Of a DNA stretch of 21,627 nucleotides, positions 8,235-15,175 are shown piece by piece. How positions within the stretch are numbered: the first letter of the stretch is position 1; the number at the start of each line of letters is the position of its first letter. The DNA lies in IMG/VR virus record IMGVR_UViG_3300044912_000450, positions 1 through 21,627 of that record. One strand, 5' to 3'. The position numbers were made by a program, and so were the translations under genes. The stretch is from a virus. The notes beneath the pieces are model-generated. The model was not told where the DNA came from, searched no databases, and saw only the letters and a list, made by a program, of their open reading frames with translations.

Positions 8235-8928
8235 AAATAGCGCAACTCCTTCAAAAATTGAACAAACTAAAGTTAAAAGAGAATGGATGGATGAAACAGT
8301 AAATGCTCATGCATATAAATGTTTCCCAGTATCTTTAGCAAATACAATTGGCTGGTCTATTTCCTTTGATCACGATATAGAGTTTATTTGGGACGGTATA
8401 TCTGATACCACTCCAGATCATGTAACTATATTAAAAGATGCAGGAAAAGTATGCACAACTCAAAGAGCAAATGCTACTGTTAGCTTTTACTCTGGATTTT
8501 TCTTTGAGTCAGATGAAAACATGTCTATGCTTCAAATAGTTCCACCAAATTTCTTTGTAGATGGAGCGACACCATTTACAACAATAATATCAACTTCTGT
8601 TTTAAAGGAAGCCATTCCAATTGCATGGAAAATAACAAGACCAAATGCAGTAATAAAGATACCAGCAGGAATGCCAGTAGCAACATTTATTCCAATATCT
8701 TTAAAGCAGTACCAGGATATAGACCTAGAAATTAAAGACAAGGTCTTCGTGGATGATCAAAAAATGAAGGCGGAAAGATTAAAGGTTTGGGAAGAGATTT
8801 CTAAAAGAGGCGAGTTTACTAATTTCTATAGAGATGCTGTAGAATATGATGGTACAAGCCTAGGAAAGCATGAGTTGAAGTCTTTAAAATTAAAGATTAC
8901 AGATCTTACTTCCAAAAACAAGAAATGA
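8215..8928 (+). CDS. DUF6065-like protein 2, 237 aa, function unknown
   Basis: The ATG at 8215 overlaps the end of oxygenase 2 by 20 bp. The central segment HAYKCFPVSLANTIGWSISF and the following EFIWDGISD fit the DUF6065 pattern I know from phage genomes. Later come MLQIVPPNFFVDG and KIPAGMPVATFIPIS, equivalent to the matching parts of the 6730-7509 protein. The C-terminus has a lysine-rich helix with FTNFYRDAVEYDG. There is no signal peptide, transmembrane segment or catalytic motif. With oxygenase 2 it forms the second copy of an oxygenase/DUF6065-like pair. Its TGA (8926-8928) forms part of the promoter for the next gene. Confidence 0.65.
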   Translation: MKITVYKNSATPSKIEQTKVKREWMDETVNAHAYKCFPVSLANTIGWSISFDHDIEFIWDGISDTTPDHVTILKDAGKVCTTQRANATVSFYSGFFFESDENMSMLQIVPPNFFVDGATPFTTIISTSVLKEAIPIAWKITRPNAVIKIPAGMPVATFIPISLKQYQDIDLEIKDKVFVDDQKMKAERLKVWEEISKRGEFTNFYRDAVEYDGTSLGKHELKSLKLKITDLTSKNKK

Positions 8929-8934
8929 TATAAT
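8926..8934 (+). promoter_or_regulatory. Extended -10 promoter, predicted leaderless start at 8941
   Basis: TGATATAAT (TGn plus a perfect TATAAT at 8929-8934) lies 6 nt before the ATG at 8941. Transcription normally starts about 7 nt after the hexamer, which is the ATG itself. No Shine-Dalgarno sequence is present and no good -35 is visible, as is usual with an extended -10. Confidence 0.55.
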
Positions 8935-8940
8935 GAAGAT

Positions 8941-9672
8941 ATGAATCAAACAAATCAGGACGCTACAGTAGTCTATAAAACTCCATCCCTTACGCCTTCA
9001 GGCTTCTTTGGGACAAGCAAAGACATGATTGTTGAGCTTGAAAACTTCATGACTCAAGATGAGATGGATTTTCTTGAGGCAGCTGCTAGAAAAATTACTA
9101 TATGGGATGTAACGGAAAGCCATGTTAATGAAAACGGTACAACCGTATACGATGCTAACTACTGGAAAGACAGAGTTTGCACTAGCCCATCTTTAGATAA
9201 AAATGACCCAGAAATTAGACCAGTGCTCCAAGGTTTATTTGAAAGACTAAAGCCAATTGTTGAAGATTTTTATAAGGTTAAAGTAACGCCCACTGGAACA
9301 ACGATTGTAAGATGGCTTCCTGGGCAATTTCAAAAACCTCATGCAGACAAAGAGCTTCATGAGCTTCCAGACATTGGAATGCCAAATGATTTTCCTTATT
9401 ATGATTTATCAAGCTTATTTTATTTAAACGATGACTACGAAGGCGGAGAGCTTTACTTCCCGCTACAAGATGTTCAGTTTAAACCAAAGAAAGGCGCAGC
9501 TTACTTTTTCCCAGGCGACATGAACTACATTCATGGAGTAACAGAAATCAAGGGTGCTATTAGATATACGTGTCCTTTCTTTTGGGAAATTCTAGAGCAT
9601 ACTGGAGAAAATCAACCAGATCCAAATAAAAAATATTATAGAACACTTATAGATGGGGAAGTAAATAAATGA
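8941..9672 (+). CDS. 2-oxoglutarate/Fe(II) oxygenase 3 (prolyl-4-hydroxylase-like), 243 aa
   Basis: Iron ligands are H134-A-D136 (QKPHADKE) and H198 (NYIHGV). The 2-oxoglutarate residue is R208 (AIRYT), ten residues on, the more usual Arg form. The family box LFYLNDDYEGGELYFP is at 159-174, followed by FKPKKGAAYFFPGD. An N-terminal helix DEMDFLEAAARKI follows an ELENFMTQ entry motif typical of the fold. The insert between HxD and the box (HELPDIGMPNDFPYYDL) probably shapes the substrate pocket. It starts directly at a predicted leaderless promoter and its stop overlaps the next start (ATGA), so it heads a sub-operon of oxygenases 3-6. The substrate is unknown. Confidence 0.88.
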   Translation: MNQTNQDATVVYKTPSLTPSGFFGTSKDMIVELENFMTQDEMDFLEAAARKITIWDVTESHVNENGTTVYDANYWKDRVCTSPSLDKNDPEIRPVLQGLFERLKPIVEDFYKVKVTPTGTTIVRWLPGQFQKPHADKELHELPDIGMPNDFPYYDLSSLFYLNDDYEGGELYFPLQDVQFKPKKGAAYFFPGDMNYIHGVTEIKGAIRYTCPFFWEILEHTGENQPDPNKKYYRTLIDGEVNK

Positions 9673-10412
9673 GCACTTCAAATCGATTGACTTCAGACAT
9701 TCTAGTTTTTAAAGATTTTTTGACAAAAGAAGAATCAAAAAAGATTATAGATGTTTTAGAAGCACAGGTGGCAAATGAAAAACTATCTTGGACACCTATC
9801 ACATTTTACGAATCATACTCTTCAGTGCTTCCGCAAGACGGAGACGAAGAGCTAGAAGAGTTTGGATTGCCATCAGATTTTTTTTCAACACTTCAAAATA
9901 AAATTATTGATGCAGTGGCAGAAGTGCATGGAAACTCTTCTTCCGATATACACAAGATTGGGTTTCACGCTCAAAAGTGGGAGCCAGGAGCATTTGCAAA
10001 AGAGCACTCAGACAACACAGATTTGCAGGGAAACTCTGGTCCATTTGAAAGAAGTAGATACGCAGCCTTCTTATATTTGAATGATGAGTTTGAGGGCGGT
10101 CAGTTAATATTTAACAAGCAAAACCATACACTTGTCCCAGAGACTGGAACGCTAGCAGCTTTTGCAGGAGGCTTTGATAATACTCATGAGGTTACAATGA
10201 TAACTTCTGGAGTAAGATACACCCTAGGATCATTTTGGGATAATAGGCCCCCAGAGTCGTATTCTCAAGAAACGATAGATGCTTGGGATGCAGAAATGAA
10301 AAAGATTAGAGAAGAGCAAGAGGTAATAAAATCAGAATGGCAAAATCACTTAAAAGATGGATATAAAATAGATCTAGATGGAAACTTATACGCAATAGAG
10401 GAGAAAAAATAA
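9669..10412 (+). CDS. 2-oxoglutarate/Fe(II) oxygenase 4 (prolyl-4-hydroxylase-like), 247 aa
   Basis: The ATG overlaps the stop of oxygenase 3 (ATGA) and is preceded by GATGGGGAAG. Iron ligands are H113-S-D115 (AKEHSDNTD) and H173 (DNTHEV), with R183 (SGVRYTLGSFW) for 2-oxoglutarate. The entry motif DILVFKDFLTKEE is at residues 10-22. The box AFLYLNDEFEGGQLIF is the most diverged of the six. After the fold comes a charged C-terminal helix (residues about 200-247) not present in the others, possibly a dimer or partner contact. The final TAATG junction joins the next gene. The substrate is unknown. Confidence 0.87.
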   Translation: MSTSNRLTSDILVFKDFLTKEESKKIIDVLEAQVANEKLSWTPITFYESYSSVLPQDGDEELEEFGLPSDFFSTLQNKIIDAVAEVHGNSSSDIHKIGFHAQKWEPGAFAKEHSDNTDLQGNSGPFERSRYAAFLYLNDEFEGGQLIFNKQNHTLVPETGTLAAFAGGFDNTHEVTMITSGVRYTLGSFWDNRPPESYSQETIDAWDAEMKKIREEQEVIKSEWQNHLKDGYKIDLDGNLYAIEEKK

Positions 10413-11170
10413 TGAAACTAGAACAAAAACTACATGAAAATGTTTACATGTACTCAGATGTAATTGAGAATCCACAAGCAATTATTGATTTAATTAATAA
10501 GCTAGATTCTGATGAAAGAGTTCACAAGGTTATTCCAAGCTGGAAAAACTGGAATTCAAGCAGTAGAGATGGTAACATCTTCGGAAAGAAAAAAGACTTT
10601 AATCTTTCTGAGGTAGAAAATTTAGATGAAGACATAAGAAAAGATGTAGACTTTATTATATCAACAATTAGAAATGCTATTAAAAATATATCAGAATCTT
10701 TTATTGTTGATAGAGGTCTTAAGGGAGTACCAAACGTATCACCGTTTGTCGGTATCCAAAAATATATTGAAGGTTGTGCAATGGGCGCACACTTTGATAG
10801 ACAGGCTGGAGACAACAGCTTGGAATGGTCAATTATTATTTATTGGAATGATAACTACGAAGGCGGAGAGATATCATTTGTTATCAGACCAGAAGATCTG
10901 AGATTAGAAATGAATGGTCATCTTAGACCACCAGATGATGCGCTAGATCCAAGAACAAAAGACATGGTTACATTTACTGCAAAGCCAAAGGCTGGAAGCG
11001 CATTGATATTCCCGTCTACAGATCCATACAAGCACCAAGTTCATATAATGAAATCAGGAGAGAAGTTTATTACTCCTGGATTTATATTTGTTGACGGTTA
11101 TGTTGTTGGAGGTCCAGGCGGACCATCAGAAGAATACATCAAGGCCTATCACGAACAAAACCAGGAATGA
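10412..11170 (+). CDS. 2-oxoglutarate/Fe(II) oxygenase 5 (prolyl-4-hydroxylase-like), 252 aa
   Basis: The start overlaps the previous stop by one base and has a good AGAGGAG about 8 nt upstream. Iron ligands are H127-F-D129 (MGAHFDRQ) and H208 (PYKHQV). The 2-oxoglutarate residue is K218, Lys at +10 as in oxygenases 1 and 2. The box IIYWNDNYEGGEISF is at 142-156. A 30-residue insert (about 158-189, including HLRPPDDALDPRTKD) lies between the box and KPKAGSALIFPS, longer than in the other five. A Gly-rich end (VVGGPGGPSEEY) follows. The substrate is unknown. Confidence 0.86.
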   Translation: MKLEQKLHENVYMYSDVIENPQAIIDLINKLDSDERVHKVIPSWKNWNSSSRDGNIFGKKKDFNLSEVENLDEDIRKDVDFIISTIRNAIKNISESFIVDRGLKGVPNVSPFVGIQKYIEGCAMGAHFDRQAGDNSLEWSIIIYWNDNYEGGEISFVIRPEDLRLEMNGHLRPPDDALDPRTKDMVTFTAKPKAGSALIFPSTDPYKHQVHIMKSGEKFITPGFIFVDGYVVGGPGGPSEEYIKAYHEQNQE

Positions 11171-11178
11171 TTTAATCC

Positions 11179-11766
11179 TTGTCAGACTATAAAATTGTAA
11201 GGTTATCTGATCAAGTTTATGAAATACAAAATTTTATAACACAAGATGAGCTTGATCAGGTAATGCAGTTTATAGAATTAAGAAACGAATCTGACTGGTA
11301 CGGAGAAGATGTACAGTATGAATTTTGGGACACCAAGGTTTTAAATAGAAAATTTATTTATCCAGATAGCAAGATTTTAGACTTTCATTCTAGAATCTCT
11401 AATTTGTTTTCTGGAAATCATGATGTTACTGGAATAAACTTACAAAGATACAAGATAAATGAATTCCTTGGTCTTCACACTGATGATCATGAGGGTCACA
11501 GGCTGTCTAATCAAAAGGTGTTTTATGGTGCTGTTCTTTATTATAATGATAATTATGATGGAGGAGAAGTGGAGTATCCTGAGTTAGGAATAGTACATAA
11601 GCCAAAAAGTAGATCATTGCTTATACATGGCGGTAAAGTCTTACACGGAACAAAGCCAGTTAAAAATGATGTAACTAGATACATATCATCAGTATTTATT
11701 AAACATCATATTGATGATAGCATATCATTGAATAAAGAAATTTTTGGAGAATATCATGGAGTATAA
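11179..11766 (+). CDS. 2-oxoglutarate/Fe(II) oxygenase 6, 195 aa
   Basis: This is the shortest of the six. The frame has no ATG near its 5' end. TTG at 11179 gives MSDYKIVRLSDQVYEIQNF, which aligns with the N-termini of the others, so TTG is taken as the start (ribosome-binding site weak). Iron ligands are H100-T-D102 (LGLHTDDHEG) and H156 (VLHGTKP), with R167 at +11. The box VLYYNDNYDGGEVEYP is at 119-134, then HKPKSRSLLIHGG. The spacing +11 and the missing upstream helix make it the most divergent copy. It overlaps the methyltransferase gene by 11 bp. Confidence 0.83.
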   Translation: MSDYKIVRLSDQVYEIQNFITQDELDQVMQFIELRNESDWYGEDVQYEFWDTKVLNRKFIYPDSKILDFHSRISNLFSGNHDVTGINLQRYKINEFLGLHTDDHEGHRLSNQKVFYGAVLYYNDNYDGGEVEYPELGIVHKPKSRSLLIHGGKVLHGTKPVKNDVTRYISSVFIKHHIDDSISLNKEIFGEYHGV

Positions 11767-12343
11767 GGGAAATAGTGGACAAGAAAGATTTGTTACTGAG
11801 CTTCTTAAAAATAAAGAAAATGGTTTTTATGTTGAGCTTGGAGCGTTTGACTCTAAAAAAGGAAGCAACACGTATCATCTAGAAACAGATTACAATTGGA
11901 ATGGGGTATCTTTTGAGATAGATCCAGAAAGACATGCAGAGTTTGTATCAAACAGAAAGAACCCTTGTATATTAGGAGACGCTACACACTTTAACTATAT
12001 ATCTTACTTTGAAGAAAACAACTTTCCAAAACAAATAGATTATCTTCAAGTTGATATAGATGCTGGCTACACCCCAGAAGGAAATTCTGTTGGAAATCCA
12101 TATTTAACACTACATGGATTAATAGCAGTGCCTCTTAGCAAATATAGATTTTCAATAATTACCTTTGAGCATGACTCGCAAATTGAGTACAATAATAAGG
12201 GAATGAGGGAAGCCCAAAGAGAAATTTTATCATCTCTTGGATACAAGCTTGTAGTTAGAGATTGGCATGAAGATTGGTGGGTAGATCCATATGCTATACC
12301 GTATTTGGATTTTAGAGAAAAATTTAAGATGGCGTGGACATAA
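11756..12343 (+). CDS. FkbM-type SAM-dependent methyltransferase, 195 aa
   Basis: It is a class I methyltransferase. Motif I is FYVELGAFD (residues 24-32), followed by SNTYHLE and an acidic SFEIDP after strand 2. GDAT (74-77) and YLQVDIDAG (96-104) fit the FkbM family layout, and IITFEHD closes the core. FkbM enzymes O-methylate hydroxyls, mostly of sugars or polyketides. I chose the ATG at 11756 with GGAGA 5-6 nt upstream. A TTG at 11744 would add four residues. It sits at the end of the oxygenase run, so it could methylate a hydroxyl made by a hydroxylase or a host glycan. That link is inference. Confidence 0.75.
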   Translation: MEYKGNSGQERFVTELLKNKENGFYVELGAFDSKKGSNTYHLETDYNWNGVSFEIDPERHAEFVSNRKNPCILGDATHFNYISYFEENNFPKQIDYLQVDIDAGYTPEGNSVGNPYLTLHGLIAVPLSKYRFSIITFEHDSQIEYNNKGMREAQREILSSLGYKLVVRDWHEDWWVDPYAIPYLDFREKFKMAWT

Positions 12344-12807
12344 TGAGTGGACAACTAAAGCAAGAGCATCATGATGTAGTTAAAGAGTATGTTGATTCAG
12401 TTAATGAAAAAAGAAGCGACGCTTACATGCTTACAATTGCAAGGGATGGGGAAGAGCCAGCAAGATCAATTATATTTTTCCCAAATGCGATTGAGGCAGC
12501 AGAAGCATATAACATGTACAATGACTGGGGTTTTGCAAAGCAATACCTTACAGTAAGATTATATGAGCCTACAGGAAAAGTAAATGAAAAGGTGTTTAAG
12601 AGAAATCAGGCGGGGGACCCAACATTTCTTAGAACAAACTATATAGATGTTACAGAAACCTTATTGGGTCTAAAGCCTTTAATTTCAGATCAGGCATACG
12701 AAAATACCTGCATGGAAATAATGACCTCATTTGCCAAAGATAACTGGAGATTTGACCCAGAAAGATTCCTCTTAAATTTGGGTATTAAAAAAAAGCTAGA
12801 CTGCTAA
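12343..12807 (+). CDS. Conserved-looking protein of unknown function, 154 aa
   Basis: The start is the ATG of a TAATG junction with the methyltransferase. GTG at 12334 is an alternative. The N-terminus is charged, then come a beta/alpha stretch (AYMLTIARDG, SIIFFPNAIEAAEAYNMYNDWGFAKQ), TVRLYEPTGKVNEKVFKR and an end with NWRFDPERFLLNLG. It contains no membrane segment and no motif of a family I can name. It is the last gene before a predicted leaderless promoter, so it closes the cassette. A role in the modification pathway or a separate phage function are both open. Confidence 0.75.
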   Translation: MSGQLKQEHHDVVKEYVDSVNEKRSDAYMLTIARDGEEPARSIIFFPNAIEAAEAYNMYNDWGFAKQYLTVRLYEPTGKVNEKVFKRNQAGDPTFLRTNYIDVTETLLGLKPLISDQAYENTCMEIMTSFAKDNWRFDPERFLLNLGIKKKLDC

Positions 12808-12823
12808 TTTTATGATTATGTAG

Positions 12824-12829
12824 TATAAT
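12824..12829 (+). promoter_or_regulatory. TATAAT -10 box, predicted leaderless start at 12837
   Basis: A perfect TATAAT lies 7 nt before the ATG at 12837, in a 29-bp gap. No -35 and no Shine-Dalgarno sequence are visible. Confidence 0.5.
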
Positions 12830-12836
12830 ATTAAAT

Positions 12837-13004
12837 ATGACTCCTTATAAAAGAATCCCCAGAAGACATTTTACAGATCTTCAATTTAACCCATACTTTC
12901 AAAGTCATGGGTTTTTGGAAAAGCAGGAGAAAATAGATAAAAAAAATAAAGAAGACTTGAGATCTGTAATTAAGTTTTTTCAAAGAATCTGGTTTAAAAA
13001 ATAA
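12837..13004 (+). CDS. Small basic ORF, 55 aa, unknown
   Basis: MTPYKRIPRRHF begins at an ATG that sits at the predicted transcription start. The ORF ends at a TAA (13002-13004) that shares its last base with the ATG of the LamG gene. The protein is Lys/Arg-rich with an aromatic middle (FNPYFQSHGFL) and ends FFQRIWFKK. The fit between promoter, start and stop/start overlap is the evidence that it is real. It may also act to couple translation of the next gene, which has no good ribosome-binding site. Confidence 0.6.
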   Translation: MTPYKRIPRRHFTDLQFNPYFQSHGFLEKQEKIDKKNKEDLRSVIKFFQRIWFKK

Positions 13005-14767
13005 TGTCGTACTATTTATCAGCTATAAAAGATTTTCCAATTGGAATGTGGAAACTAGATGAGCTATCTGGCTCAGTAGCTTATGATATATCTGGCTGTG
13101 GTAATAATGGGTCTTATGTTGGACAAATTGTTAAATCTGGAATGCCAATTGTTTCTGGTGGCTCACACTCAAACAAAGTAGATAGCAACAACTATTTACA
13201 ATTTACTTTATCAAAAGATTTTTCTGGCACAACTGGTACTGGTGGTTTTGCAACCATCGATACATATGATAATGATTTTTCTTTAGAGGTATGGTTTCAC
13301 CCAAAAACTTTAACATCCCTAACCCCGATACTTGCAGACTCAAGCGGTATAGGCTTGTATTGGGACAAAGGCAATGTGGTATTTAAGTTAGAAAATGAAA
13401 GAGTTGATTATTCAGTTCCAAACTCAGATAGAGTGATACATGCCGTTGGAGTTTACTCAGTTAATTCAATGTTGCTGTATGTAGATGGGGCTCTAGTTGC
13501 TTCTAAAGCAATAAACTTTAAGTTTACAAACAGTAGTGTGACTCTTTATTCTGGACCAGCATCTGATACAGAGCACTTCTTGATAGATTGTCCAGCCGTG
13601 TACAGATACTCGTTGTCACAAAGAGCAATATCCTCACATTACAGCAATTTGTTTTTAAACAATGACGAGCAGGTATCTGTTCCAGATTTGGGAGAGCTTT
13701 TTAGAGCTGCAGAAAAATATCAAGATATAGAAACAAAATATGTTTACCCAGTTCAGGAATCCTGGGAGACTTTGATTTATGATAATGAAGCTTTGTCATA
13801 TAACCCAAGCAATAATAGCATACGTTTAAATTCAGGATTCTCCAATGGAGAGTTTGTAGAAGATCTGGTTTTAAATATTACAAAGCAATACGTATCTTCA
13901 AAAATAGAATGGGTGTCATCTAAAGGGGTTTCAGTATATGTCTCAGAAACATCATCACTTGGCCCGTGGAGAATATGTTTAAACGGATCTTCTATTCCAG
14001 AATTTACACAAGGTTCTAGTTTTTCTTCACAAAAGATACTTTACTTTAGAGTAGTCTTTGATTCATCAAATCCAGATCTTTACATTCCAGAACTCTACTC
14101 CTTAAAGATTTATTTTCATTCTGAAAAGAAAATGTTTGCACATAATGGAGGAAGTACGCTTTCAGTATCTCAACCAACCTCTGGATCAACTTGGGATTTT
14201 GATGTTTCTAACAACAGCTACCCAGTTAGAAGTAGAAACTACCATAACGGAATAAGACCAAAATCTTCAGCATTCTTTATAGACTCAGTAAATGATGTTC
14301 GGAATATTGAGATGATATTTACTCCAAAAACGCTTTCTAGCGGAAACCTAATATTTAATAAGACTGGCGCAGTAGAGACATCTCTTTCCTGGGCGGTAGG
14401 CGGAGGGATATCAAAATCTAACATTAGCAACATATATATAAATGGTCAGGATATATCCTCAGCAACTAACATATCATCCTACTTATATATAGATGAGCCA
14501 AATTATATATTGATAAAAACATCTAGCATAATATCTGGCCCTATTTGGTTTAATGGAAAGCAGATTTTAGGAGTAAGATCTAATGTCCTTGATGACAATA
14601 TGTATCAGAATATTGCCCTATACTCAAATCCAGACATTAGCCATCAAGATCATTATGACCTGTATACAGGCAAATCTGCATCTATTGGGCAAGGTTCGTC
14701 AATGGAAGTGACAGAAGAGTCGGTATCTACCTACTCTAGAGACAGAGTTGTGTTGCAGATTATATAA
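13004..14767 (+). CDS. LamG/concanavalin-like virion protein, 587 aa
   Basis: Residues about 11-220 read as a LamG-type jelly roll: PIGMWKLDELSGSVAYDISG at the start, FSLEVWFHP (about 97-105), HAVGVYS, LLYVDGALVAS, and a YRYSLSQRAISSHYSN end. This order is typical of laminin-G_3/concanavalin domains that bind glycans. Residues about 370-580 repeat the style (DFDVSNNSYPVR, NIEMIFTPK, YINGQDISS, IWFNGKQILG, NIALYSNP), suggesting a second diverged jelly roll. No enzymatic residues are recognised. It starts at a TAATG overlap with the 55-aa ORF. It is most likely a tail or baseplate adhesin, but could instead be a tail-tip structural protein. Confidence 0.7.
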   Translation: MSYYLSAIKDFPIGMWKLDELSGSVAYDISGCGNNGSYVGQIVKSGMPIVSGGSHSNKVDSNNYLQFTLSKDFSGTTGTGGFATIDTYDNDFSLEVWFHPKTLTSLTPILADSSGIGLYWDKGNVVFKLENERVDYSVPNSDRVIHAVGVYSVNSMLLYVDGALVASKAINFKFTNSSVTLYSGPASDTEHFLIDCPAVYRYSLSQRAISSHYSNLFLNNDEQVSVPDLGELFRAAEKYQDIETKYVYPVQESWETLIYDNEALSYNPSNNSIRLNSGFSNGEFVEDLVLNITKQYVSSKIEWVSSKGVSVYVSETSSLGPWRICLNGSSIPEFTQGSSFSSQKILYFRVVFDSSNPDLYIPELYSLKIYFHSEKKMFAHNGGSTLSVSQPTSGSTWDFDVSNNSYPVRSRNYHNGIRPKSSAFFIDSVNDVRNIEMIFTPKTLSSGNLIFNKTGAVETSLSWAVGGGISKSNISNIYINGQDISSATNISSYLYIDEPNYILIKTSSIISGPIWFNGKQILGVRSNVLDDNMYQNIALYSNPDISHQDHYDLYTGKSASIGQGSSMEVTEESVSTYSRDRVVLQII

Positions 14768-14790
14768 TTTTGTCATACTGAGTGACAAAA
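14768..14790 (+). terminator. Hairpin just after the LamG gene
   Basis: TTTTGTCA (14768-14775) pairs with TGACAAAA (14783-14790) across a 7-nt loop, directly after the TAA. No T-run follows it, so termination would be weak. A regulatory site upstream of the 14794-14822 promoter is also possible. Confidence 0.4.
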
Positions 14791-14793
14791 AGC

Positions 14794-14822
14794 TGGACTT
14801 AAGCACACAAAGATGGTAAAAT
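14794..14822 (+). promoter_or_regulatory. Promoter for the portal operon, near-leaderless
   Basis: TGGACT (14794-14799, 4 of 6 matches to TTGACA), 17-bp spacer, TAAAAT (14817-14822), preceded by TGG (extended -10). The -10 ends 8 nt before the ATG at 14831. No Shine-Dalgarno sequence is present. Confidence 0.5.
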
Positions 14823-14830
14823 AATTAACT

Positions 14831-15175
14831 ATGGATATAAAAAGAATTAATGCCCAAATGAAGTCTGGTGAAACCAGGCTTGGAGTCTATGTCTGGGAGA
14901 TGCCTGACGGAAGATGGGTCGGCGACGAAGACAATAACTTTTTATCTATAGCATCAATGATTGGAAATAAAGAAAGAATTGCCTTGCTTGCATCAGCCGT
15001 AGCACACTATGGAATTGATGTTGGTCAGCCTAAGTTTATTGAGGGAAGCCGACAAATTGATGATGAAGAGTTTGAGTATCAAAAGCAAAGATTAAGATGG
15101 GGTCTAACTCCAGATCCACTAGACATCGGTGTTCACAAAGAAGAAATGGCTAAACTTAATGGTGGTAAAAAATGA
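14831..15175 (+). CDS. Conserved-looking protein before the portal gene, 114 aa, unknown
   Basis: The protein has GVYVWEMPDGRWVGDEDNNF (residues about 18-37), a helix KERIALLASAVAHYGIDVG, and a C-terminal FEYQKQRLRWGLTPDPLDIG. I do not recognise a named family. It lies immediately upstream of the portal gene with an ATGA overlap, so it is probably a head or packaging accessory protein. There is no signal peptide and no membrane segment. Confidence 0.7.
   Translation: MDIKRINAQMKSGETRLGVYVWEMPDGRWVGDEDNNFLSIASMIGNKERIALLASAVAHYGIDVGQPKFIEGSRQIDDEEFEYQKQRLRWGLTPDPLDIGVHKEEMAKLNGGKK

Noticed and set aside
11168-11176. TGATTTAAT as an extended -10 promoter before oxygenase 6
   Set aside because: It resembles the other boxes, but the predicted start would fall inside the gene, after the TTG at 11179, and no later start codon is near. 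It is more likely chance around the TGA stop of oxygenase 5.
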